A stretch of DNA of 36,228 bases from Candidatus Saccharimonadota bacterium (GTDB lineage: Bacteria > Patescibacteriota > Saccharimonadia > Saccharimonadales > Saccharimonadaceae): positions 1-36,228 of the forward strand of contig JAFWMT010000001.1 in the NCBI GenBank assembly GCA_017545525.1. Direction: 5' to 3'. Positions 1 through 7,790 of this stretch are shown one piece after another; positions within the stretch are counted from its first letter, which is position 1; the number at the start of each line of letters is the position of its first letter. Made by a program: the position numbers and the translations under genes. The notes below the pieces were generated by a model that did no database searches, was not told the DNA's origin, and was given only the letters and a program-made list of their open reading frames with translations.

Positions 1-22
1 CCAGGATCAAACTCTCCATTAA
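1..22 (-). rRNA. rrs: 16S ribosomal RNA, 5' end only (partial)
   Basis: The first bases are the reverse complement of the universal 16S 5' motif AGAGTTTGATCCTGG, so a 16S gene starts here and runs leftward out of the window. By alignment with E. coli numbering (the motif begins near nucleotide 8) the mature 5' end is close to position 22. Only this end is present, so the rest of the operon and the phylotype cannot be judged. Confidence 0.95.
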
Positions 23-140
23 AGTAATGTTAAATTTGAAAAACTCAACATAAATTAAAAACTGACGATGATTAATTGCACAACTAAATTGTTAAATTAT
101 TTCCAAAGACTGCTAAAATATCTACTCGCAGCTTTAGACT
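23..140 (-). promoter_or_regulatory. rRNA operon leader
   Basis: This is the roughly 118-nt AT-rich transcribed leader between the predicted rRNA start site (near 140) and mature 16S. On the minus strand it holds AGTCTTTGGAAAT (99-111), which resembles the antitermination boxA (consensus near TGYTCTTTGAAA). A boxB hairpin is not obvious. Assignment as boxA is an inference from similarity and position. Confidence 0.5.
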
Positions 141-146
141 GTCCCC

Positions 147-175
147 ATTTTATCGCACTTTTTTTATCTTGTCAA
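147..175 (-). promoter_or_regulatory. 16S rRNA operon promoter
   Basis: On the minus strand there is a perfect -35 TTGACA (170-175), a 17-nt spacer and a -10 TAAAAT (147-152). The TAA stop codon of the upstream surface-protein gene (150-152) lies inside the -10 box, so the whole -35/-10 region is in the end of that coding sequence. Transcription should start near 140. Confidence 0.85.
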
Positions 176-1409
176 GAGTTTTTTTCGAGTTTTTCCGACT
201 TCGAGAACGATTTGGAAGCATAAGCCAGATAAGAGCCAAAATTCCTAAAGTGCAGAGAAGGCCAAGCCACCACGGAAATTCGGCTGAATACGATTCCCTG
301 GTGAATGAACCGGTATTCGGAGTTTTAAGTTTTAAACTATTGCTAACTTTTATAGCGCCAGTATTACTGGTGATTTTTTCTTCGATTTGGAGATTAGTTT
401 TAGGCGTTTCTTCATTTTCGGCTGGCAATTCTGGGCTATCTTCGTTATTTTCGTTAAAAGTATCGTTCCCGGTTTCGTCCTCGGTTTCGTCTTCTTCCAG
501 AGAATTTCCTCCGAGCGATGTATCTGCTAGTTCATAGGTAGCCGTACTGTAACCATCTTCAAAACCATTGCTATAGCCTTCTTCAAAGCCAACGCCGTTA
601 CCGGTATTAAAACCGTCTTCATAGCCATTGGTGTAGCCGTCATTGTAACTAATCGCGTTCCCCTCGTTATATCCGTCCTCAAAGCCTTCTTCATAACCAA
701 AATCGCGAAAATATGCGTATGGGTGCGCGGTATCATACCAGATGTTATACTTTCTGCCGTCTTTACAATGGGTAAAATCCAAGGTATAAAATTCAGCGTC
801 GCCGTTGGTGTCTACGTAATAATACCTGATATATTTTTCGTATTCTGGACTAAAAGATGGTTTTTTAATGGTAAGAGTCGCCCTCTCATCATAAGGGAGC
901 AAGCTGTCTTCTTCATCTGTTTTGGTGCCGTCATAAAGCACGCGCCAGTATGGCTCTTCTATGCCGTTTTTAATGTCAGAGACGTAATTATCGCCGTGAT
1001 CTATCTCTAGCTGTACAATGTAAAGCCTCGACAAGAAATCGTCATAAGGTAGTCTCCAGTTATAGTTCCGATATAAGTCTTCGCTTCTGAGATAATATTC
1101 GAGCGTGCTAGTTCCGTCATCGTTGCTAAAATCAATCGAGGCGACGGAAAACTGAGCGTATTGGAAATTCGGCAAGCCGAGATAGTAGATTCCTCCCCTA
1201 GCCTCCATAATTCTAGTCACACAAGCTGACCTAAAATACTCTTGAGTAGGACAACCTGAATCGACTATGGCTTTTAGTTCGGTGGTAGCTAGAAATAATT
1301 GGTCAAATGACCAGGGGCCCTCGTCATTGATGGCGCTAGCACTAGGTATAGTAACTAGGCTAGAAAGAATAGCTAAAGTTGATATTATGAGGGGTAGTTT
1401 TTTTACCAT
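150..1409 (-). CDS. secreted, C-terminally anchored protein with GYxxGF-type repeats
   Basis: Unknown surface protein of 419 aa. A signal peptide is clear (MVKKLPLIIS, hydrophobic core, cleavage near SASA). The first 230 residues are a Tyr- and Asp-rich ectodomain with few cysteines. Residues about 238-287 are a repeat block of the pattern GYxxGF/GYxxGN (GYEEGFEDGYNEG and similar). An acidic Glu/Thr/Asn-rich linker follows, then TPNTG (about 363-367), a hydrophobic segment of about 21 residues and a 21-residue basic tail. That order resembles sortase substrates, although TPNTG is a variant of LPxTG and sits 10 residues before the membrane segment. ATG 1409 is chosen over an in-frame GTG at 1427 because AAGGAG lies just before it. 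It is transcribed from its own promoter (1471-1500) and lies directly upstream of the rRNA operon. No function is assigned. Confidence 0.85.
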   Translation of the reverse strand: MVKKLPLIISTLAILSSLVTIPSASAINDEGPWSFDQLFLATTELKAIVDSGCPTQEYFRSACVTRIMEARGGIYYLGLPNFQYAQFSVASIDFSNDDGTSTLEYYLRSEDLYRNYNWRLPYDDFLSRLYIVQLEIDHGDNYVSDIKNGIEEPYWRVLYDGTKTDEEDSLLPYDERATLTIKKPSFSPEYEKYIRYYYVDTNGDAEFYTLDFTHCKDGRKYNIWYDTAHPYAYFRDFGYEEGFEDGYNEGNAISYNDGYTNGYEDGFNTGNGVGFEEGYSNGFEDGYSTATYELADTSLGGNSLEEDETEDETGNDTFNENNEDSPELPAENEETPKTNLQIEEKITSNTGAIKVSNSLKLKTPNTGSFTRESYSAEFPWWLGLLCTLGILALIWLMLPNRSRSRKNSKKTLDKIKKVR

Positions 1410-1470
1410 ATAGCTCCTTTCAATCACCCGCTAACAGATGTGCGGCGTGATGATTATTTAATTTTGAGGG

Positions 1471-1500
1471 AGTATAGGCACATTCTAGCTGAAATTTCAA
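1471..1500 (-). promoter_or_regulatory. promoter of the anchored surface-protein gene
   Basis: Minus-strand TTGAAA (1495-1500), 18-nt spacer, TATACT (1471-1476). The predicted leader is about 55 nt and contains a small hairpin (CACGCCGC with GCGGGTG, one bulge) before the AAGGAG site. The -35 is directly preceded by a G-run motif shared with the comM upstream region. Confidence 0.7.
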
Positions 1501-1509
1501 CCCCCCACC
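1495..1509 (-). repeat. 15-nt motif GGTGGGGGGTTGAAA, copy 1
   Basis: The minus strand reads GGTGGGGGGTTGAAA and its last six bases are the -35 element of the surface-protein promoter. An identical 15-mer lies on the plus strand at 12329-12343, just before comM. An exact match of this length at two promoters is very unlikely by chance in 36 kb, so it may be a shared regulator site. Confidence 0.75.
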
Positions 1510-1565
1510 TCTGGCTTATGCTTAATTTGTTTAGTGCATGTGCTAAAAAGAGTCGAATCAACAAA

Positions 1566-1589
1566 AGAGCCGCGTGTAAACGCGGCTTT
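1566..1589 (-). terminator. terminator after gyrA
   Basis: GCCGCG (1569-1574) pairs with CGCGGC (1581-1586), extended by A-T and G-T pairs, with loop TGTAAA. It starts about 12 nt after the gyrA stop. On the minus strand it is followed by a short T run (CTCTTTTGTTG); the longer T run is on the plus side. Confidence 0.75.
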
Positions 1590-1601
1590 TTTGGTTTTTA
1601 T

Positions 1602-4133
1602 TTAAGCCTTTTTCGGTTTTTCGGGTTCTTGGTCAGTTTTTTGTTCGGTCTCTTCTTCCGGGAGGACGATGCCGATAGAGGCAACGGTGTCGCCTTCGGA
1701 CATCTTCATGATGCGAACGCCCTGGGTAGCACGACCAAGAGTCGGGATTTCTTTCATCGCGACACGGATGGCTTGCCCCTTGGTAGACATCATAATAACC
1801 TCTTTAGCGAGCGGATCAAGCGTATGAACAGCGACAATTGGGCCGGTTTTAGCGGTCACAGCGGCCACTTTAATACCAACACCACCACGCTTATGGGGCG
1901 GGAAGTTGGCAACTAGGGTAGCTTTACCGTAGCCGTTGGCCGAAACAGCGATGAGTTTCTGGTCTGGGTCAGTAATAACGTCCATGCCAACGATTTCATC
2001 TTTCGGACGGAGGCGCATACCCCTTACACCTCGAGCGGAGCGGCCCATCGCGCGCACTTCTTTCTCGTTAAAGCGCGTGGCCTGGCCAGCAGAGGTAGAA
2101 ATCACGATATCATGGTCACCGGTTGTTTCTTTAACCCATCTTAACTCATCACCAGCGTCTAGTTTAATCGCGATTAACCCGTTGCTGCGGACGTTAAAGA
2201 AGTCTTTGATTGCGGTCTTTTTAATCGTTCCCTTCTTTGTCGCCATAAAGAGGTAGCCGTCGGCGCTAGTATCACCCTGTTTGATGATTGCGGTGATTTT
2301 TTCCTCTGGGTGCATGTTTAGCATATTAACAGCGGCGGTTCCCTTAGCAGCGAGAGAAGCTTGAGGGACTTCATAGGCTTTCATACGGAATAACCTTCCT
2401 TGGTTGGTGAAGAATAAGAGATAATCATGAGAATTTGCAGTCAAAATCTGGGCGATGACGTCTTCTTCTTTAGTAGTCATGCCGCGCTTACCTTTACCAC
2501 CCCTGTTTTGCTTACGAAAATCGTTCTGAGGGACGCGCTTCATGTAATTCTCGGAAGTTAAGAGAATGACACTTTCTTCTTCAGGGATTAATTCTTCTTC
2601 AGAGAATTTGCCAACCTCGTGATTGATAATTTTACTACGGCGAGGATCGTCATATTTCTCTTTAATTGCAATTAATTCCTCTTTAACTACTCTTAAGACT
2701 TCTTTTTCGTCAGCGAGAATCGCCTCTAATTTCTTGATGAGTTCATGTAGCTGTTTTAATTCTTCTTCGATTTTGTCGCGTTCGAGACCTTGTAATCTGC
2801 GAAGTTGCATTTGAAGAATGGCGTTAGCCTGAATTTCAGAGAGGCCGAAACGTTTCATGAGTTGTTTGTCGGCATCGTCATAAGAGGCGCGGATAACTTT
2901 AATAACCTCGTCGATATTATCGAGAGCAATCTTTAAACCTTCGAGGATATGAGCACGTTCTTTTGCCTTCTTTAGGTCAAATTCGGTACGACGACGGATA
3001 ACTTTCTGGCGATGTTTGATGAATTCGCCAAGAATCTCTTTCAAACCGAGAATACGGGGCTGAATACCGTCAATAAGAGCGAGCATATTGTAGTGGAAAG
3101 AAGTCTGGAGAGGGGTCAATTTATAGAGTTGATTTAAGATCTTCTTCGGGAAAGCATCTTTCTTTAGTTCGACAACTACTCTTATCTTACCTCGAGCAGA
3201 TTCGTCGCGAGCATCAGCGATATGGTCTAATTTTTTCGCCAATACGAGGTCGCGGACCTTCTCAATAAAGTCCTCTTTGCTCATCCCATAAGGAACTTCG
3301 GTAATGACGATGTTATAACGTCCATTTTTTCTCTCTTCGATGTTCGCCACAGCGCGAATCACGACGGAGCCTTTCCCTGTTGCGTAAGCCTGTTTCATCG
3401 GCGCACCACCATAAACTTCAGCTCCGGTCGGGAAATCTGGGCCTTTAACGTATTTCATCAGACCTTCGAGAGAAATTTCAGGGTCGTCAATCTGAGCGAC
3501 AGTCGCATCAATCAATTCACCGAGGTTATGGGGCGGTATATTGGTCGCCATACCGACGGCAATACCCATCTGGCCATTTAAGAGAATATTTGGCACGGCA
3601 GCCGGAAGAACCGAAGGTTCTTTCTCGGAACCGTCGAAGTTATCGCGGAAATCGACCGTATCTTTTTCGATATCGGCTAAGAGCTCGGCACCAACTTTAT
3701 CAAGACGAGCCTCGGTATAACGAGAGGCAGCAGCTTCATCACCGTCCATTGAACCGAAGTTACCCTGCCCTTCAACTAAGGTATACCGCATTTTCCAAGG
3801 TTGAGCGAGATTAACCATCGCATCATAGATAGAGGAATCGCCGTGAGGGTGATATTTACCCATGACTTCACCGACGATACGTGCAGATTTAACGGTTGCG
3901 TGCGGAGCTTTCCAGCCATTTTTGTTCATCGCATAGAGAATACGGCGATTCACCGGTTTCAAGCCATCGCGAACGTCAGGGAGAGCACGGTCGACGATTA
4001 CAGAGAGTGAATAGCGTAGGAAGTAGTCTTCCATAGTATTTTCGACAGTACGAAGTTCAATGCCGTTCATAACAGGTTCCTCAGAGGACATTCCTTCCGC
4101 TCCTTTCAATTTGTCGTTGTTCTTTTCTGCCAT
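1602..4133 (-). CDS. gyrA: DNA gyrase subunit A
   Basis: Breakage-reunion subunit of DNA gyrase (A2B2), which introduces negative supercoils. The 843 aa match the family length. Catalytic tyrosine is Y139 in [11 protein letters not shown]. The quinolone-resistance region reads [10 protein letters not shown] with S100 and D104 at the positions of E. coli S83 and D87, so it looks quinolone-sensitive. The GyrA box [10 protein letters not shown], typical of gyrase rather than topoisomerase IV, is present, followed by the six-bladed C-terminal DNA-wrapping domain and an acidic/lysine-rich tail. It lies 9 nt after gyrB; its ribosome site GGAGG overlaps the gyrB stop (TAAGGAGG), implying translational coupling. 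Transcribed from the promoter before gyrB. Confidence 0.98.
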   Translation of the reverse strand: MAEKNNDKLKGAEGMSSEEPVMNGIELRTVENTMEDYFLRYSLSVIVDRALPDVRDGLKPVNRRILYAMNKNGWKAPHATVKSARIVGEVMGKYHPHGDSSIYDAMVNLAQPWKMRYTLVEGQGNFGSMDGDEAAASRYTEARLDKVGAELLADIEKDTVDFRDNFDGSEKEPSVLPAAVPNILLNGQMGIAVGMATNIPPHNLGELIDATVAQIDDPEISLEGLMKYVKGPDFPTGAEVYGGAPMKQAYATGKGSVVIRAVANIEERKNGRYNIVITEVPYGMSKEDFIEKVRDLVLAKKLDHIADARDESARGKIRVVVELKKDAFPKKILNQLYKLTPLQTSFHYNMLALIDGIQPRILGLKEILGEFIKHRQKVIRRRTEFDLKKAKERAHILEGLKIALDNIDEVIKVIRASYDDADKQLMKRFGLSEIQANAILQMQLRRLQGLERDKIEEELKQLHELIKKLEAILADEKEVLRVVKEELIAIKEKYDDPRRSKIINHEVGKFSEEELIPEEESVILLTSENYMKRVPQNDFRKQNRGGKGKRGMTTKEEDVIAQILTANSHDYLLFFTNQGRLFRMKAYEVPQASLAAKGTAAVNMLNMHPEEKITAIIKQGDTSADGYLFMATKKGTIKKTAIKDFFNVRSNGLIAIKLDAGDELRWVKETTGDHDIVISTSAGQATRFNEKEVRAMGRSARGVRGMRLRPKDEIVGMDVITDPDQKLIAVSANGYGKATLVANFPPHKRGGVGIKVAAVTAKTGPIVAVHTLDPLAKEVIMMSTKGQAIRVAMKEIPTLGRATQGVRIMKMSEGDTVASIGIVLPEEETEQKTDQEPEKPKKA

Positions 4134-4142
4134 GGTTCCTCC

Positions 4143-6128
4143 TTAAAAGTCCAAATCGTCAAGATCAACGGATGCTGCTCTTGCCTGAATAAAGTTTTTA
4201 CGTAATTCAGCCTGATCGCCCATTAACTTCGAGAAAATTGCGTCGGCCTTCTCGGCGTCATCGATGTTTACTCTGATTAAAATGCGATTTTCGGGGTTCA
4301 TCGTGGTTTCCCAGAGCTGAGCGGCGTCCATTTCACCAAGACCCTTAAAGCGCTGTTGAGCGGTGTAACCAGCCTGTTTGAAGCGTTCAGAATCTTCATC
4401 AATTTTTACTCCGCTAGCTTTGCGTTCAGCAATCTTATCGGTCAAGGTCTTCTCGAGAGCTTCTTCGTCGTAAATGTAGTCAATTTTACGGCTGTTCCCT
4501 GTCCCTTTAATGAGCCCGAATAGAGGCGGTTTAGCGAGGTAGACATGGCCGGCCTTAATGACATCTGGCATATAGCGGAAGAAGAAAGTAAGTAACAGAG
4601 TAGAAATATGAGAACCATCGACATCGGCATCAGTCATGAAAACGATTTTATGATATCTTAGACCGTCGATGTTAAACTGGTCACCAATTCCGACGCCAAG
4701 ACCCTTAATCAGAGAGACTAACTCGGCATTAGCGAGCATTTTATCAAGACGAGCGCGCTCGGTATTTAAGACCTTACCTCTTAGAGGTAAGATGGCCTGG
4801 ATTTTAGAATCGCGGCCCTCTTTCGCGGAACCGGCAGCCGAATTACCCTCAACGATAAACAATTCGCACTCTTCGGCGTTTCTAGAGGAACAATCGGCGA
4901 GTTTAGAAGGAAGGTTGAGCCCTTCGAAGGCGCCTTTTCTAATTACGTTATCTCTAGCAGCGCGAGCAGCTTTACGCGCTCTAGCGGCGAGAGTCGCTTT
5001 GCCGACGATTTTCTTCGCAATGGCAGGATTTTCTTCAAGGTAATAACCGAAGTATTCAGTCATGACTTTATCGACATAACCTCTAATCTCAGGATTACCG
5101 AGCTTATTTTTAGTTTGGCCTTCGAATTGAGGATCAGGGAGTTTAACTAAGATAACAGCAGTTAAACCTTCTTTAATATCATCCCCTGTTAAATTATCTT
5201 CTTTCTCTTTCAAGAGGCCATTTTTACGAGCATAATCGTTAATCGTACGAGTTAAACCGGTACGAAAACCAACTACGTGCATCCCGCCATCGGGGGTTAG
5301 AACGTTATTGGCAAAGGGTTTTAAGGTTTCGGAATAGGAATCGTTATACTGAAGAGCAATTTCTACCTCGGCGTCGTTAACCTGTTTTTCAACATAGAAA
5401 ATATCATCGGTAAGCACCTCTTTCCCGTTGTTGAGGCGTTTAACGTAACTCTTAATACCCCCTTCAAAGTAGAAGGATTCTCGTTTACCAGTACGTTCAT
5501 CTTTTACGATAATCAAGATACCTTTAGTAAGGTAAGCTTGGTGACGGGCGTAACTAGAGACCCATTCGTAGTCAAAAGTAGTAGTTTCTTTAAAAATCTC
5601 GGGGTCAGGATAGAAAGTAATAGAGGTGCCAGATTCGCGCGGACTACCAGAGGTAACTTTTAAGTCCATAGTCGGTTTACCAGTGTCGAATTCGATATGA
5701 TGGGTTTTTCCATCTCGGTAAACTTCGGCAATCATGCTAGTAGAAAGTGCGTTGACTACAGATGAGCCGACGCCGTGTAGACCAGAGGAAACTTTATAGC
5801 CACCATCACCGAATTTACCACCGGCATGCAGAACGGTTAAAACAGTTTCCAGGGTTGATTTTTTAGTTTTAGGGTGGATATCGACAGGGATACCACGACC
5901 ATTGTCGTCAATACGCACTCCGCCATCTTTTAAGATAGTGATTTCGATTTTGTTCGCATAACCAGCAATTGCCTCATCAATAGAGTTATCGGCAATCTCT
6001 TTAATCAGGTGATGAAGACCATCATAACCGGTAGAACCGATGTACATACCTGGGCGTAAGCGTACAGGTTCGAGCCCCTCTAGGACACGGATTTCAGACG
6101 AATCATATTCTTCAGCTTTTCCAGCCAT
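4143..6128 (-). CDS. gyrB: DNA gyrase subunit B
   Basis: ATPase subunit of gyrase, 661 aa. The N-terminal GHKL ATPase shows EIADNSIDEA, DDNGRGIPV and GLHGVGSSVVNALS. The transducer domain follows, then the TOPRIM domain with FIVEGNSAAGSAKEGRD, PLRGKVLN and the metal-binding DADVDGSH. The C-terminus QQRFKGLGEM...TMNP is the conserved GyrA-contact region. It lacks the about 165-residue insert that lengthens E. coli GyrB to 804 aa, like Gram-positive enzymes. The ATG at 6128 follows a GAAGAGGT ribosome site and has a strong promoter at 6159-6187. First gene of the gyrB-gyrA operon. Confidence 0.98.
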   Translation of the reverse strand: MAGKAEEYDSSEIRVLEGLEPVRLRPGMYIGSTGYDGLHHLIKEIADNSIDEAIAGYANKIEITILKDGGVRIDDNGRGIPVDIHPKTKKSTLETVLTVLHAGGKFGDGGYKVSSGLHGVGSSVVNALSTSMIAEVYRDGKTHHIEFDTGKPTMDLKVTSGSPRESGTSITFYPDPEIFKETTTFDYEWVSSYARHQAYLTKGILIIVKDERTGKRESFYFEGGIKSYVKRLNNGKEVLTDDIFYVEKQVNDAEVEIALQYNDSYSETLKPFANNVLTPDGGMHVVGFRTGLTRTINDYARKNGLLKEKEDNLTGDDIKEGLTAVILVKLPDPQFEGQTKNKLGNPEIRGYVDKVMTEYFGYYLEENPAIAKKIVGKATLAARARKAARAARDNVIRKGAFEGLNLPSKLADCSSRNAEECELFIVEGNSAAGSAKEGRDSKIQAILPLRGKVLNTERARLDKMLANAELVSLIKGLGVGIGDQFNIDGLRYHKIVFMTDADVDGSHISTLLLTFFFRYMPDVIKAGHVYLAKPPLFGLIKGTGNSRKIDYIYDEEALEKTLTDKIAERKASGVKIDEDSERFKQAGYTAQQRFKGLGEMDAAQLWETTMNPENRILIRVNIDDAEKADAIFSKLMGDQAELRKNFIQARAASVDLDDLDF

Positions 6129-6158
6129 TTTATACCTCTTCTTTAATATTCTTTATCT

Positions 6159-6187
6159 ATTATACACCTATTTGGACTTTCTTTCAA
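6159..6187 (-). promoter_or_regulatory. gyrB-gyrA promoter
   Basis: Minus-strand TTGAAA (6182-6187), 17-nt spacer, perfect TATAAT (6159-6164), giving a leader of about 25 nt with a ribosome site. It is divergent from the iscS promoter about 40 nt away, so the two could share supercoiling effects. Confidence 0.85.
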
Positions 6188-6220
6188 GAAAGAAAGTACG
6201 GTAAAGATTATCTGTAGATG

Positions 6221-6229
6221 TGGTATAAT
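6221..6229 (+). promoter_or_regulatory. extended -10 promoter of iscS (leaderless)
   Basis: TGGTATAAT with no good -35. The ATG is 9 nt after the box, so the transcript should start only 2-3 nt before the start codon. Confidence 0.75.
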
Positions 6230-6238
6230 CACGATAAG

Positions 6239-7360
6239 ATGGTTTATCTAGACTATGCGGCAACGGCACCGATACTAAAAGAAGTGAAAGAGGCAATGCG
6301 AGAAGCTGAAGAGAAGTTTTTTGGTAATGCCTCAGCGCTGCACACCCCTGGACATTTGGCGATGAATGAGATTGAAAAGACTCGAGAGCTATTGGCGAAG
6401 ATAATCAAGGCGGAACCAGAGGAGATTATTTTTACTGCAGGCGCATCAGAGAGCAACAATACGGTAATTCGCACTTTTCAGGGGTGCGAAATTGAAACTT
6501 CGCCTATTGAGCACCATTCAGTTTTAGAGACGGCGAAAGTCTGTAGAGGTAAAAAATTGCCGAAGTTATACTCTTATATGTTGGCGAATAACGAAACTGG
6601 GGAGGTTTTAAAATTACCAGAGATAGACAAGAGTTTTTTTGATGATTCCCCGCTGTTTAGAGAGAAGAATGATTGGGGAAAAGAGCTAGTAACAGATAAG
6701 AGAAAAAGCTATTTGCATTCGGATTTAACCCAGGTTCTGGGGAAAATACCGATTGATGTGAAAAAATTAGGGTTAGATTACGCGAGTTTTTCGACACATA
6801 AAATCGGCGGTCCGATAGGGGTAGGAGCGCTGTATGTTAAAAAAGGAGTGCCGTTTAAACCTCTAATTATCGGGGGTAATCAAGAGAATAAGCGAAGGGG
6901 CGGGACTTATAATACGATTGGAATTATTGGATTTAGGACAGCATTAGAGAAGATTATGACTGAGAAAACCTGTGAAAGATATAATAAAGAGGTGAGAAAA
7001 CTGAGAGATTTATTAGCTAAGAGAATTCTAGAGGAAATCCCTGGTAGTTCCCTTAATACTGAGCTTAGAGCGAGTGCTTCCCTGCCGAATATCTTAAACG
7101 TCTCATTTCGGGCGGCAGAGGGAGAGTCGATCCAGTTGTATCTGGACGCCGAAGGAATAATTGTTTCAACTGGCTCGGCTTGCGCAGCTGGTGATACGAA
7201 ACCATCGCATGTTTTGATGGCAAAGACTGGGGATGCAGAGGTGGCACATTCTTCGATTAGGTTCTCTTTTGGGCTAGATAGTTCCCTATCTGATGTCGAA
7301 CAGGTGATGAAAGTTTTACCAAAAATTATTGATAGACTACAACAGATAAGCACAATCTAG
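6239..7360 (+). CDS. iscS: cysteine desulfurase (IscS/NifS family)
   Basis: PLP enzyme that takes sulfur from cysteine for Fe-S clusters and thio-modified tRNA. 373 aa from ATG 6239. It has the N-terminal YLDYAATAP, GASESNN for PLP phosphate, EHHSV (H92/H93), D162 and Q165, the PLP lysine K188 in STHKIGGPIG, and the persulfide cysteine C315 in STGSACAAGD on a short IscS-type loop. An upstream in-frame ATG at 6218 is rejected because its first codons would overlap the -10 box; family alignment also starts at MVYLDYAATAP. No Shine-Dalgarno site is present, consistent with a leaderless message. Its stop is only 3 nt from the stop of the convergent iscU scaffold gene. Shorter than E. coli IscS (404 aa). 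Confidence 0.93.
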   Translation: MVYLDYAATAPILKEVKEAMREAEEKFFGNASALHTPGHLAMNEIEKTRELLAKIIKAEPEEIIFTAGASESNNTVIRTFQGCEIETSPIEHHSVLETAKVCRGKKLPKLYSYMLANNETGEVLKLPEIDKSFFDDSPLFREKNDWGKELVTDKRKSYLHSDLTQVLGKIPIDVKKLGLDYASFSTHKIGGPIGVGALYVKKGVPFKPLIIGGNQENKRRGGTYNTIGIIGFRTALEKIMTEKTCERYNKEVRKLRDLLAKRILEEIPGSSLNTELRASASLPNILNVSFRAAEGESIQLYLDAEGIIVSTGSACAAGDTKPSHVLMAKTGDAEVAHSSIRFSFGLDSSLSDVEQVMKVLPKIIDRLQQISTI

Positions 7361-7363
7361 ATT

Positions 7364-7768
7364 TTAGGCTTGTTCTCGATAATTCTTAACGGCATCTTTT
7401 AAGGCGTCGTGGCCGAGAACTGAGCAGTGAAACTTGTGTTTAGGGAGTTTACCGAGGTAATCGTCGATATCTTGAGCAGTAATTTTAAGAGCTTCGTCAA
7501 GAGTTTTGCCCTTGGCTATTTCTGATAAGGCAGAAGTAGAGGCGATTGCAGAGGCGCAACCGTAAGTTTTCCAGCGAATATCGGTAATTTTATCGGTTTT
7601 TGGGTCAACTTTAATAAACATTTTCATCTGATCGCCACAGATAGGATTACCAACAATACCAGAGGCGTCATATTTAAATTTCGTTTCGTCGCCCATCAGA
7701 AAATTACGAGGATTTAGAAAATGATCCTTGACAATGTTGCTATAAACCCAATCTTGGCCTTCTTCCAT
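7364..7768 (-). CDS. iscU: Fe-S cluster assembly scaffold (IscU/NifU N-terminal family)
   Basis: Scaffold on which Fe-S clusters are built with sulfur from the desulfurase. The 134 aa carry the three conserved ligand cysteines: C44 in GNPICGD (with D46), C71 in YGCASAIASTS and C115 in HKFHCSVLG, preceded by H114. The HscA-binding LPPVK motif is replaced by LPKHK, so classical HscA recognition is doubtful. ATG 7768 has no Shine-Dalgarno site; a TGATATAAT box lies 6 nt before it. It converges on iscS with 3 nt between stops, so neither can have a terminator in the gap. SufU is an alternative name, but the family is clear. Confidence 0.9.
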   Translation of the reverse strand: MEEGQDWVYSNIVKDHFLNPRNFLMGDETKFKYDASGIVGNPICGDQMKMFIKVDPKTDKITDIRWKTYGCASAIASTSALSEIAKGKTLDEALKITAQDIDDYLGKLPKHKFHCSVLGHDALKDAVKNYREQA

Positions 7769-7774
7769 AGGTAT

Positions 7775-7783
7775 ATTATATCA
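7775..7783 (-). promoter_or_regulatory. extended -10 promoter of iscU (leaderless)
   Basis: Minus-strand TGATATAAT ends 6 nt before ATG 7768, placing the start of transcription on the start codon. No -35 is visible. Confidence 0.75.
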
Positions 7784-7790
7784 CAATGAA

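Noticed and set aside
1440-1916. 158-codon reading frame on the plus strand
   Set aside because: It overlaps the end of gyrA, the terminator and a promoter; composition is that of a shadow frame.
6218-6238. Upstream in-frame ATG for iscS
   Set aside because: Its codons overlap the TGGTATAAT promoter box, it lacks a ribosome site, and the family starts at the second ATG (6239).
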